Below, piece by piece: positions 1 to 6,050 of a DNA stretch of 6,554 nucleotides. The position numbers and the translations under genes are program-made. The stretch is from Bacillota bacterium (GTDB taxonomy: Bacteria > Bacillota > Clostridia > Christensenellales > Aristaeellaceae), in contig JAGVSV010000020.1 of assembly GCA_019137115.1 (NCBI GenBank), positions 1 to 6,554 of the forward strand, written 5' to 3'. The first letter of the stretch is position 1, and each line of letters begins with the position of its first letter. Under the pieces are notes generated by a model. It worked only from the letters and a program-made list of their open reading frames with translations. It made no database searches and was not told where the DNA came from.

Positions 1-1
1 G

Positions 2-940
2 GGCGTGCTGCTGGTCATCGCCATCGTGCTGATCAACCAGAGCTTCTTTATCGTCAACGAGGCCGAGCAGGCTGTGGTCAGCCGCTTTGGCGTGATCACC
101 AAGATCATCATCAACGAAACAAGCGACTTTCATGAGCGGTATGCCGACCTGCTCCAGGGCGAAATCACGACAAGCGGCTCGGTGAAGATCGAAAAAGGCA
201 GCGGTGTGCACGTGAAAGTGCCGTTCATCGACAAGGTAGACATCTACCCGTCGCTGATGTTTAGCTACACGTCCTCGGGCGAAACGGTCAACACGCTGGA
301 GAAAAAGCAGTACCACGTGGCGACGTACGCGCAGTGGACGATCGCTGACCCGGCGCTGTTCAGCCTGAAGCTGGGCACGTCGCTCAACGCCGAAAACCAG
401 CTGGACAACCTGATCCACCCGGTCATCGTGCAGGCCATCAACCGGCTGACCGGCGATGATTTCATCAGCAACAAAACCGCGCTGAACGCGGCGCTCAAGC
501 GCGGGCTGGACCTGATCAACCACGACATGGTCATCCGCGGCATTGAGATCAAGGACATCCAGGTGCACCGCACGATTTTGCCGCAAGCCAACGTGGAAAC
601 CACCTATGACCGCATGAAAGCCGACCGCGCCAAAGTGGCCCAGCAGCTGCGCAGCGAGGGCGAGCAGCAGTACCAGATGGCGGTGTCGGACGCCGACCTG
701 CAATCCAGCCTCATCCGCGCCGAAGCCGTCCTGACCGCCGGGCAATCCCGCGCCGAAGGCGACGCGCAGGCGCTGGCCATCGTGTCGGACGCCTACAAGG
801 CGGACCCGGAGTTCTACGCGCTTTGGCGTTCGCTCAGAGCGCTGGAAAACTCCCTGACGGAGAGCAGCACGCTGGTGTTAAGCCAGGATCACCCGATCTG
901 GAGGCAGCTGCTGCAATGGGGGTTTGGGGAACAGCCCTGA
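2..940 (+). CDS. hflC: HflC-type SPFH/Band-7 protease modulator, 5' end cut by the window
   Basis: Membrane-anchored SPFH (stomatin/prohibitin/HflK-HflC) protein. In the known family HflC assembles with HflK around the FtsH protease and modulates turnover of membrane proteins. The reading frame is open to the window edge, so the initiator is probably upstream; numbering here starts at the GTG at position 5. Residues 1-17 are the end of an N-terminal membrane segment. Residues 18-30 (NEAEQAVVSRFGV) and GVHVKVPFIDKV (67-78) are the SPFH entry. The stretch from YDRMKADR (201-208) to the end matches the HflC C-terminal half: a helical, Ala/Gln/Glu-rich coiled-coil region, RAEGDAQALAI (249-259), and the HflC signature DPEFYALWRSLRALENSL (267-284). 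About 311 residues are visible against roughly 330 in E. coli HflC, so little is missing. An insertion of about 20 residues separates RFG from the GVHVKVPF motif. hflK would be expected just upstream, outside the window. No clear terminator follows the stop. Confidence 0.9.
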   Translation, partial: GVLLVIAIVLINQSFFIVNEAEQAVVSRFGVITKIIINETSDFHERYADLLQGEITTSGSVKIEKGSGVHVKVPFIDKVDIYPSLMFSYTSSGETVNTLEKKQYHVATYAQWTIADPALFSLKLGTSLNAENQLDNLIHPVIVQAINRLTGDDFISNKTALNAALKRGLDLINHDMVIRGIEIKDIQVHRTILPQANVETTYDRMKADRAKVAQQLRSEGEQQYQMAVSDADLQSSLIRAEAVLTAGQSRAEGDAQALAIVSDAYKADPEFYALWRSLRALENSLTESSTLVLSQDHPIWRQLLQWGFGEQP

Positions 941-997
941 CGGCAGGGCATGCCAGATAATTATTACAATCAAACCGACTGCGCCCCGTGAAATTCG

Positions 998-1027
998 TTG
1001 TTGCTGGCGCACGCCGCATGGTATCAT
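998..1027 (+). promoter_or_regulatory. possible sigma70 promoter for the small membrane-protein gene
   Basis: TTGTTG at 998-1003 and TATCAT at 1022-1027 are separated by 18 nt. This would start transcription about 24 nt upstream of the ATG at 1058. The hexamers are only moderate matches and the region was read by eye; read-through from hflC is the alternative. Confidence 0.35.
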
Positions 1028-1057
1028 GTTGCCAACAACAGGGCGATTCCTTTGATC

Positions 1058-1564
1058 ATGAAGGAAGTGCGCAGGAAAAGACGGATTGGGTACGCGGTGC
1101 TGATCGTGGTCGCGGCGCTGCTGATCTACATGGTGGTGTTCCCCGGCTTCATTCCCATCCCCGCGAAGCGTACGATGGACGCCATCGCCTTTACCCCGGA
1201 CGGCACCCTGGTCGGCCGCGGCCAAATGCACCTGGATGGGCGCGTGCGCTGGTATATCCGCAACCCCAGCGATTATGTGGGCACGGTGTCGCTGACCGGC
1301 GATGGCATGCCGGACTGGGACCGGCAGGTACAGGTGATCATCGGCGGATCATGGAATGCGGTGTTTGCAAGACAAACGGATCAGATGCGGACAACGTTTC
1401 CCGAAAGCGTCTTTGGCCGGAGCAGTTGGCTGGCGCGCAGGATGTTGCTGGCGTTCCCGGGGGCCGACGGGCAGGCGGTGCTGGTGTGCGCGCCTGCCGG
1501 GGAAGGTAGGACGCCGGAAAGTGTGTTGAAGGAGTTTGAACCAGCGCTGGGGTTTATGAAGTAA
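1058..1564 (+). CDS. unrecognised small protein with one N-terminal membrane anchor
   Basis: A 168-residue protein I do not recognise. The first ten residues are basic (KEVRRKRR) and are followed by one hydrophobic segment at about 11-29 (GYAVLIVVAALLIYMVVFP), with no lipobox. The topology fits a type II membrane anchor with the remaining ~140 residues outside. The soluble part looks beta-rich (about 40-105: FTPDGTLVGRG, GRVRWYIRNP, GTVSLTGDG, VQVIIGG) and ends with a helix (TPESVLKEF). It has a single cysteine (C144) and no catalytic motif that I can see. The ATG at 1058 was chosen over an in-frame TTG at 998 because the basic-plus-hydrophobic N-terminus begins there and a possible promoter overlaps 998. 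The ribosome site is weak: only AGGG, about 14 nt away. It lies 117 nt after hflC in the same direction and is followed by a strong terminator. Coding status rests on the open frame, membrane-anchor logic and terminator placement. Confidence 0.55.
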   Translation: MKEVRRKRRIGYAVLIVVAALLIYMVVFPGFIPIPAKRTMDAIAFTPDGTLVGRGQMHLDGRVRWYIRNPSDYVGTVSLTGDGMPDWDRQVQVIIGGSWNAVFARQTDQMRTTFPESVFGRSSWLARRMLLAFPGADGQAVLVCAPAGEGRTPESVLKEFEPALGFMK

Positions 1565-1585
1565 GTTTGGGTTGAAGCTGGGTAG

Positions 1586-1625
1586 AAAAAACCCGCGCCG
1601 CTGGATGGGCGGGCGCGGGTTTTTT
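1586..1625 (+). terminator. strong intrinsic terminator, probably bidirectional
   Basis: Perfect 14-bp inverted repeat, 1586-1599 against 1612-1625, with a 12-nt loop. The GC core (CCCGCGCC/GGCGCGGG) is flanked by six A on the left and six T on the right. It follows the stop at 1564 by about 20 nt. The A/T symmetry would let it also stop transcription arriving on the minus strand from the TIM-barrel gene. Confidence 0.9.
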
Positions 1626-1662
1626 GGTTTTGGGGGGTGGGATAGTGGTTGGTGGCCCTATC

Positions 1663-1774
1663 CCTCAATTCACAATGGTCGTCTGCCGCGCGCCGCGAGC
1701 GGCGCTTGTATACTCCCTTGTTCATTGGCCTGCCGGGTGACTGTGTTCCGCACTGCGGGCGGCGGCCTTCGGCC
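1663..1774 (+). repeat. 112-nt two-hairpin repeat, copy A
   Basis: First of three same-orientation copies. It starts with CCTCAATTC. Its first 66 nt (1663-1728) form a nested palindrome: outer CAATG/CATTG (1673-1677 with 1723-1727), middle stem (1681-1686 with 1708-1713, one mismatch and one G-U), and a central 7-bp stem GCGCCGC/GCGGCGC (1690-1696 with 1699-1705). A second small hairpin sits at 1747-1759 (TCCGC-ACT-GCGGG). Copy B follows immediately, so A and B are tandem with a period of 112. Over the 66-nt core, A and B share 53 positions and A and C share 52. No coding frame with recognisable content runs through it. Confidence 0.85.
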
Positions 1775-1886
1775 CCTCAATTCGCAATAGTCGTCTGTTT
1801 CGCGCCGCTAGCGGCGCTCACACACTCCTTTGCTCATTGCTTTTCCATCTGCCTTCATCCGCCACAGGCGGCAGCGGATTTCAAGC
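1775..1886 (+). repeat. 112-nt two-hairpin repeat, copy B
   Basis: Tandem second copy. The core 1775-1840 has the same length as in A and C. The centre is a perfect 16-nt palindrome, GCGCCGCTAGCGGCGC (1802-1817). The middle stem is 1793-1798 with 1820-1825 (one mismatch), and CAAT/ATTG forms the outer pair. The second hairpin is at 1859-1871 (CCGCC-ACA-GGCGG), the same unit offset as in A, but with two base pairs swapped. Outside the hairpins the last ~45 nt are more diverged than in A and C. The right end overlaps the stop codon of the TIM-barrel gene (1881-1883), so the exact right boundary is uncertain. Confidence 0.8.
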
Positions 1887-2843
1887 CCAATACATCTCCC
1901 CCGGTTTTTCGAAGATCATCACGTCCTGCATGAAGCGGATGGCTTTGTTCAGGCCTTCCATGCCGGACATCATGGCATCCTCGTGCTCGATGGAGATCAC
2001 ATCGTCATAGCCGATGGCGCGCAGGGCGGAGACCATGCTTTTCCACTGCAGGGCGTCGTGGCCGTAGCCGACTGTCCGGAACACCCAGCTGCGCTTGGGG
2101 TCGCTGTAATGTTTGTAGTCGAGCACGCCGTTGACCGCCACGTTGTAGGGGTCGACGAAGGTGTCCTTGGCGTGGAAGAAGAACAGCGCTTCGCCCAGCT
2201 CCTTGATGGCCTGCACCGGGTCGATACCCTGCCAGTACAGATGGGAGGGGTCAAAGTTGGCGCCCAGGTTCTTGCCGGCGGCTTCGCGCAGCCGCAGCAG
2301 CGTATAGGGGTTGTACACGCAGAAGCCGGGGTGCATCTCAAACGCGATGCGGTTGACGCCGTGGTCGGCGGCAAAGCGCGCGGTCTCCTGCCAGTAGGGA
2401 ATCAGCACGTTGTGCCACTGGTAATCCAGGATCGTCAGGTTGTCATCCGGCCACGCGCAGGTGACCCAGTTGGGCATTTTGTCGTCCTTGCTGCCGCCCG
2501 GGCAGCCGGAGAACGTCACCACGCGGTCGATGCCCAGCTTTTCCGCCAGCAGCACGGCGTTGACAAAATCATTGTGGAAGGCTTTGGCGGTGTCGGGGTT
2601 GGGGTGCACGGGGTTGCCGTGCGTGGACAGCGCGGCCAGTTCCAGCTCGTTGCGCGCAAGGGTGTCCTTGAACGCGTTCAGCGCGCCTTCATCGTTGAGC
2701 AGCACGTCCGGGTCGCAGTGGGTCTTGCCGGGGTAGCCGCCGCAGCCCACCTCAATGGCTTGCACGCCCATGCTTTTCAGGTACGCGCAGGCCTCCTCAA
2801 ACGACACCCCGTAGAGGGCCGGGTTCATCACCGATAGTTTCAT
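1881..2843 (-). CDS. xylose isomerase-like TIM-barrel sugar isomerase/epimerase
   Basis: A complete 320-residue cytosolic TIM-barrel protein of the AP-endonuclease-2/xylose-isomerase-like superfamily (IolE, IolI, tagatose/psicose-3-epimerase type). The family uses a divalent metal to isomerise or epimerise free or phosphorylated sugars and inositol-derived ketoses. Visible signatures are the N-terminal AIEVGCGGYPG (29-39) and a metal-ligand set at equivalent barrel positions: E169 (IAFEMHPGF), D198 with H201 (NFDPSHLYW), H224 (FFFHAKD) and E286 (SIEHED). STHGNP (73-78) and VVTFSGCPGG (108-117) are strand ends lining the pocket. The length is typical. The start is supported by GGAGGAG at 2849-2855, five nt from the ATG. 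It has its own promoter (2900-2928) and is separated from the upstream permease by a terminator. The substrate cannot be read from sequence; no dehydrogenase or kinase partner lies adjacent. The stop codon lies inside the end of repeat copy B. Confidence 0.9.
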   Translation of the reverse strand: MKLSVMNPALYGVSFEEACAYLKSMGVQAIEVGCGGYPGKTHCDPDVLLNDEGALNAFKDTLARNELELAALSTHGNPVHPNPDTAKAFHNDFVNAVLLAEKLGIDRVVTFSGCPGGSKDDKMPNWVTCAWPDDNLTILDYQWHNVLIPYWQETARFAADHGVNRIAFEMHPGFCVYNPYTLLRLREAAGKNLGANFDPSHLYWQGIDPVQAIKELGEALFFFHAKDTFVDPYNVAVNGVLDYKHYSDPKRSWVFRTVGYGHDALQWKSMVSALRAIGYDDVISIEHEDAMMSGMEGLNKAIRFMQDVMIFEKPGEMYWA

Positions 2844-2899
2844 GCGTTCTCCTCCCGCGCCAGCGCAGGCGCCGGCACTTCTCTTTGTTCTTTTCCCTT

Positions 2900-2928
2900 A
2901 TTATATCGGCAAGGCGCGCCTTTGGGAA
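2900..2928 (-). promoter_or_regulatory. promoter of the TIM-barrel isomerase gene
   Basis: On the minus strand TATAAT (2905-2900) is a perfect -10 box. TTCCCA (2928-2923), 17 nt upstream, is a 4-of-6 match to the -35 consensus. Transcription would start around 2893, about 50 nt before the ATG. It lies just after the permease terminator, consistent with an independent transcription unit. Confidence 0.65.
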
Positions 2929-2940
2929 GCCCGCAGGCAT

Positions 2941-2972
2941 ACAAAACGCCGGCAGGATCGCTCCGGCCGGCG
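2941..2972 (-). terminator. intrinsic terminator of the permease gene
   Basis: Minus-strand hairpin whose 7-bp GC stem (2966-2972 with 2947-2953, CGCCGGC/GCCGGCG) can extend after one mismatch by GGA/TCC to a four-base loop. It is followed by TTTTGT (2946-2941). It begins 18 nt after the stop codon at 2990. Confidence 0.85.
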
Positions 2973-2989
2973 CAAGGGTTCTATCTGGG

Positions 2990-4426
2990 TCAGGTGGCCA
3001 GCTCGTCCGGGTCGGCGACCGGCAGCTCTTCCTTCTCGCCGATGCTCAGCAGCGCGTTGAGCACGATGCCGAAGATCGCGGCGCCCGCCACCGCCGGTAC
3101 GTTCAGGCCAAACACGTTGATGTTGCCGCCGAAGGTGTAGTTGACGCCCAAGCCGATGGTCATGATGCAGGCGATGACCGCGATGTTTTTCGCGTCAAAC
3201 AAGCTGGTCTTCTTATCAATCAGGATCGCGATGCCCTGGGCGGCGATGGCGCCGAACAGGTAGATTTCCAGGCCGCCGATGACCGACTTGGGGATCGCGT
3301 AGATCAGGCTGATCAGCGGGGTGAAGCAGGAGATGACCATGGCGATGATGCCCGCGGCAAACATGACCGGCACGGAAAACACGCGGGTGATGGCCATTGT
3401 GGAGATGTTTTCGCCGTAGTTGGTACCCGCAGGGCCGCCCACCACGCCGGAGACCATGTCGCACAGGCCGTCGCCGATCAGGTTGCGGTCCAGCAAGTTG
3501 GCAAGCCCGTAGCTGCCCTTGCCCTTGCGGCGCGCCAGCTCATTGACGTAGATGTCCAGCTGGTACATGTGGGCGGTGGATTCGGGGATGGTGGCAATGG
3601 CAATGGGCATCAGCGCCGCCACCGCGGCCCAGTTGGCCCGGGGCAATGAGAAGGCGGGCAGCGCGAACAGGGAGCCGTCGCCCAGCTTCCAGGTGGACGC
3701 GACCAGCGAATCCGCCGGGAAGGTCTGGAAGAAGTTGCCGCCGCCCAGCAGGTACACCAGCAGCGCCACGACACACCCGGTGGCCGCGCCCAGCAGCAGC
3801 GGCAGCTGCCCTAAGACGCCTTTCAGTTTCTTGGAGTAGATGATGGTGGACAGCAGCGTCACCAGCGAGATGATCCACACGATCTGCGGCTGTCCGGCGG
3901 CGGGCGCCGCATCCGACATGGCGTTGCCCGCCAGCGTCAGACCGATGATCATCGCAACCGGGCCGGTCACCGACGCAGGCAGGATCTTTTCCACCCGGCG
4001 CATGCCGCCCACGCGCACCAGCAAACCCGCCGCAATCGAGATCAGGCCGGACAGGATGATGCCGAACTGGGCGTTGGAGATCAGTTCCGTGGGCAGGATG
4101 ACCGTGGCGCCCGCGGCGCGCGCGGCCTCCATGGCCGCCATCTGTTCCGGCGTGGCCTGGGTGGCGACCAGGCTGATGATCGCCGTCAGATAGGCAAACG
4201 AGGAGCCATAGTACATTGGGATCTTGCGTCCCGTGATCAGGATGAAGCACACGGTGGCCAGGCCCGAGGCAAAGATGGTGGTCGACACATGAAAGCCCGT
4301 GATGAGGGCCACTGTCACGGTCGCCGGGAACATCACGATCACCTGTTGCAGGGCGTACAGAAGCAGCTTGCCAAGGGAGGGGCGCTCATCGGGTAGGTAA
4401 CCGATCATTGTTTCCTGCTGTGCCAT
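2990..4426 (-). CDS. uraA: uracil/xanthine permease, NCS2 (UraA/PyrP) family
   Basis: A complete 478-residue polytopic inner-membrane transporter of the NCS2 nucleobase:cation symporter family, importing uracil or another nucleobase. The order of motifs matches E. coli UraA: LQQVIVMFPATV (26-37), ITGRKIPMYYGSSFAYL (64-80), LPASVTGPVAMIIGLTLAG (149-167), IPESTAHMYQL (280-290) and the signature TNYGENISTMAITRVFS (335-351). E282 and E339 align with the two UraA glutamates that bind uracil (E241, E290), and H286 keeps the ExxxH spacing. Around fourteen hydrophobic segments are visible. It is ~50 residues longer than UraA, including an Ala-rich loop at 89-115 and a charged C-terminal tail. The start is set by AAAGGAG at 4435-4441, eight nt from the ATG. 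It has its own promoter and leader and its own terminator. Family assignment is firm; uracil rather than xanthine or urate is inference. Confidence 0.93.
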   Translation of the reverse strand: MAQQETMIGYLPDERPSLGKLLLYALQQVIVMFPATVTVALITGFHVSTTIFASGLATVCFILITGRKIPMYYGSSFAYLTAIISLVATQATPEQMAAMEAARAAGATVILPTELISNAQFGIILSGLISIAAGLLVRVGGMRRVEKILPASVTGPVAMIIGLTLAGNAMSDAAPAAGQPQIVWIISLVTLLSTIIYSKKLKGVLGQLPLLLGAATGCVVALLVYLLGGGNFFQTFPADSLVASTWKLGDGSLFALPAFSLPRANWAAVAALMPIAIATIPESTAHMYQLDIYVNELARRKGKGSYGLANLLDRNLIGDGLCDMVSGVVGGPAGTNYGENISTMAITRVFSVPVMFAAGIIAMVISCFTPLISLIYAIPKSVIGGLEIYLFGAIAAQGIAILIDKKTSLFDAKNIAVIACIMTIGLGVNYTFGGNINVFGLNVPAVAGAAIFGIVLNALLSIGEKEELPVADPDELAT

Positions 4427-4462
4427 GTACTGCTCTCCTTTGTTGGTCTTCGGCGCCGGTTC

Positions 4463-4474
4463 GGGGCATTCCCC
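4463..4474 (-). other. small GC hairpin in the permease leader
   Basis: GGGG-CATT-CCCC (4463-4466 with 4471-4474) gives a four-pair hairpin with a tetraloop about 20 nt before the permease ribosome binding site. It could pause transcription or affect translation, or be incidental. Confidence 0.35.
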
Positions 4475-4500
4475 TCCCTGCTTCCGGGCGGTTACGGCTC

Positions 4501-4537
4501 AAAAAAAAGCCGCTCAGTGGCGGGCCGTGCTGAGGGC
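4501..4537 (-). terminator. candidate attenuator terminator in the permease leader
   Basis: On the minus strand GCCCTCAG (4537-4530) pairs with CTGAGCGGC (4517-4509) as 3+5 base pairs with one bulged C and a 12-nt loop. It is followed by eight U (4508-4501). An alternative shorter stem, CCGC/GCGG (4523-4520 with 4513-4510), would end at the same U run. It sits between the promoter and the ribosome binding site, where a premature terminator belongs. The stem is imperfect. Confidence 0.5.
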
Positions 4538-4571
4538 ATTTCCTGCGATCCATCCGTTGCTTGTCAGCACG
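4526..4571 (-). promoter_or_regulatory. candidate anti-terminator stem in the permease leader
   Basis: Minus-strand CGTGCTGA (4571-4564) and TCAGCACG (4533-4526) form a perfect 8-bp stem enclosing 30 nt. Its 3' arm uses the TCAG that also forms the 5' arm of the proposed terminator, so the two stems exclude each other. I found no match to the PyrR-binding consensus or the guanine riboswitch core in the leader, so the signal sensed is unknown. Confidence 0.45.
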
Positions 4572-4587
4572 TTTTGGAACCTGCGCC

Positions 4588-4616
4588 ATCATAACACCGA
4601 ACAATGGGGCTGTCAA
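4588..4616 (-). promoter_or_regulatory. near-consensus sigma70 promoter of the permease
   Basis: On the minus strand TTGACA (4616-4611) is a perfect -35 box and TATGAT (4593-4588) a 5-of-6 -10 box, with exactly 17 nt between. Start of transcription would be near 4581, leaving an untranslated leader of about 155 nt. Confidence 0.8.
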
Positions 4617-4770
4617 CGATTATTTTTGGATGTGCGAAAGGCGGCTTCGTTGCCCGAATAATTTGATAAATCACAGCCATTCGCGCGTTGTCGGCCCGAA
4701 TACAGGGGTGAACATTTGCGTACATATTTTCGGATCGTTCGTCAATGCGCGAAAGCACCCTTGCTTCCCC
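4617..4770. other. divergent intergenic region with no gene seen
   Basis: The gap between the permease start (4426) and the baeRF3-like start (4845) is about 420 nt. The permease leader and promoter occupy 4427-4616 and the other gene's promoter begins at 4773. The stretch between is more AT-rich than the genes. It contains a small palindrome TGAT-AA-ATCA (4664-4673) and CCCGAATA twice (4653-4660, 4695-4702). The short open frames across it show no family resemblance, no convincing ribosome site and run through the promoters, so I call no gene here. Confidence 0.5.
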
Positions 4771-4772
4771 GG

Positions 4773-4799
4773 TTAACACGGCGGCGGGCAGGGTATAAT
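4773..4799 (+). promoter_or_regulatory. probable promoter of the baeRF3-like gene
   Basis: TATAAT (4794-4799) is a perfect -10 box. TTAACA (4773-4778) is a 5-of-6 -35 box, but the spacer is short at 15 nt, so the -35 assignment is uncertain. Start of transcription near 4806 would leave about 40 nt before the ATG at 4845. Confidence 0.55.
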
Positions 4800-4844
4800 A
4801 ATAACACAAGGGTTGACCAAATTGAAAGAACAGGAGAACAAGCG

Positions 4845-5921
4845 ATGATCGACAGAAACAAGCGGGACGCCGCGATGCAGACGCTGATCGGCAGGGAAGG
4901 CCTGAAGGCCAGCGTGTATCTGCCCACCCATACCGCCTTTCCGGACAACCGGCAGGACCCGATTGTATACAAGAACCTGTTGCAGGAGATGGAAAAGGAC
5001 CTGGTTGCCCGCCTGCCCCGCCGCGAATGGCAGGATGTCATCACCGGCCTGCAGAGCCTCCAGCACGATGTGGAGTTCTGGAACCATACCACGCAGGGCT
5101 TGGGCGTGCTGTCCGCCGGGGGGCAGACCGAAACCTTTTTGCTGGATTTCCACGTGCCGGCGCAGTGGCTGGCGGGAGAGCACTTTCACCTGCTGCCGCT
5201 GTACCCGCTGATGGATTCCATCAGCCACGCCTACCTGACCGACATCAGCCGCGATCGTTTCCGCATTTTTGAGGTCAGCCAGGACGGCTTGCGTGAGTTC
5301 GATCTGCCCGAGGTGAAAAGCAGTTTTCCGGAGCTGTTTGACGATATGGACGCCAACGCCACGCTTCGGACCGGCAGCTACGCGGGCCTGGTCGGCGCGT
5401 TCCACGGCCATGGCGGGCGGCAGGATCAGACGGACAAGGACACGGAGAAATACCACCGGTACCTGTCCGACGCCTTCCAGAAGCTCAACCGCGAAACCGG
5501 CTACCCGATGATCCTCGCCGGTACCGAGAGCAGCCTGCGGCAATACCGGGAGATCGCGCGCGGCACGTTCTACCTGGAGCACGCCATCACCAAGCCGCTG
5601 GAGTCGCTGTCATTGAAGGATGCCATGACCGAAATCAAAACCGCGCTGCGGCCGTATCTGGAATCGCGCCTGACGCAGCTGAACACCGAGATCAGCAACA
5701 AGCGCAACGCGGGCAAGGCGGTGCATGAACTGGATGAGATCCGCGACGCCGCATCGCAGGGACGCGTAGACACGCTGATCCTGCCCGGCACGGTTCAGGA
5801 CAATGAGCGCGCGCTGCTGGACGCGGCGTGCGAGCAGACCATATTGTACGGCGGCACGCTGTTCAGCGACCGGGAAGGGCATTTGGAGTTGCCTGGCGGC
5901 AGGGTGGCGCTGCTGAGGTAA
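4845..5921 (+). CDS. baeRF3-like protein (bacterial relative of release factor eRF1)
   Basis: A 358-residue cytosolic protein matching the bacterial archaeo-eukaryotic release factor (baeRF) group, most like family 3. These are predicted from comparative genomics to act in translation termination, ribosome rescue or stalled-complex quality control, with little experimental work. Family-typical stretches in order: LKASVYLPTH (20-29) and QDPIVYKNLLQEME (37-50), FWNHTTQGLGVLSAGG (78-93), HFHLLPLYPLM (113-123), RDRFRIFEVSQDGLREFDLP (136-155), FHGHG (186-190), DTEKYHRYLSDAFQKL (199-214), PMILAGTESSLRQYREI (221-237), a central helix (262-300), and RVDTLIL (307-313) with QTILYGGTLF (331-340) near the end. 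No GGQ is visible, so peptidyl-tRNA hydrolysis by the eRF1 mechanism should not be assumed. The ATG at 4845 is chosen because AGGAG (4832-4836) lies eight nt upstream and a promoter lies just before; the open frame further upstream contains that promoter. It is monocistronic and is followed by a terminator. Confidence 0.85.
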   Translation: MIDRNKRDAAMQTLIGREGLKASVYLPTHTAFPDNRQDPIVYKNLLQEMEKDLVARLPRREWQDVITGLQSLQHDVEFWNHTTQGLGVLSAGGQTETFLLDFHVPAQWLAGEHFHLLPLYPLMDSISHAYLTDISRDRFRIFEVSQDGLREFDLPEVKSSFPELFDDMDANATLRTGSYAGLVGAFHGHGGRQDQTDKDTEKYHRYLSDAFQKLNRETGYPMILAGTESSLRQYREIARGTFYLEHAITKPLESLSLKDAMTEIKTALRPYLESRLTQLNTEISNKRNAGKAVHELDEIRDAASQGRVDTLILPGTVQDNERALLDAACEQTILYGGTLFSDREGHLELPGGRVALLR

Positions 5922-5953
5922 GGGGACTGAGCTTTGGTAAATAGGAAATGAGG

Positions 5954-5989
5954 ATCGCGGTCGGGGTGTCCCGGCCGCGATTTCTTTTT
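5954..5989 (+). terminator. intrinsic terminator of the baeRF3-like gene
   Basis: A 12-bp stem (5954-5965 with 5970-5981, one G-U pair) with a GTGT loop is followed by a T-rich run (TTTCTTTTT, 5981-5989). It lies about 33 nt after the stop at 5921. Confidence 0.85.
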
Positions 5990-6050
5990 GGGCGTTGCGC
6001 TATGGGTAATGCGGAGCAGGAGATCGGTATGCCAGTGATCGCCTTAGCCT

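Noticed and set aside
1663..1886. CRISPR-like array
   Set aside because: There are two adjacent 112-nt units and one distant one, with no short direct repeats separated by unique spacers and no cas gene.
1649..1933. Short open frames across the tandem repeats
   Set aside because: They cross palindromic repeat copies and a gene end, have no ribosome sites, and the three repeat copies do not conserve a reading frame.
1830..2837. 335-codon open frame on the plus strand
   Set aside because: It lies antisense to the TIM-barrel gene, which has metal-ligand motifs, a good ribosome site and a promoter. The frame's protein is rich in His/Val/Gly/Ala with no family resemblance, typical of the complementary frame of a GC-rich gene.
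2885..3649. 254-codon open frame on the plus strand
   Set aside because: It runs through the permease terminator and antisense to the permease. Its composition (Asp, His, Gly, Ala repeats) is that of a shadow frame.
3540..4250. 236-codon open frame on the minus strand
   Set aside because: It is an alternative frame inside the permease gene, dominated by Arg/Gly/His/Pro, with no recognisable motif.
4427..4581. PyrR-binding site, guanine riboswitch or TPP/SAM riboswitch in the permease leader
   Set aside because: I looked for the conserved core sequences of these by eye and found none; only the generic terminator/anti-terminator arrangement is supported.
4664..4673. TGAT-AA-ATCA as an FNR/CRP-type operator
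   Set aside because: The half-sites are too close together for that family and a 10-nt palindrome is expected by chance in an AT-rich stretch.
4716..4844. Upstream in-frame extension of the baeRF3-like gene (ATG at 4716)
   Set aside because: The extension contains a TATAAT promoter element, lacks a ribosome site and has no family match. The ATG at 4845 has AGGAG at the right distance and begins where family similarity begins.
4773..5582. 269-codon open frame on the minus strand
   Set aside because: It lies antisense to the baeRF3-like gene, which has the family motifs, and would run through its promoter.
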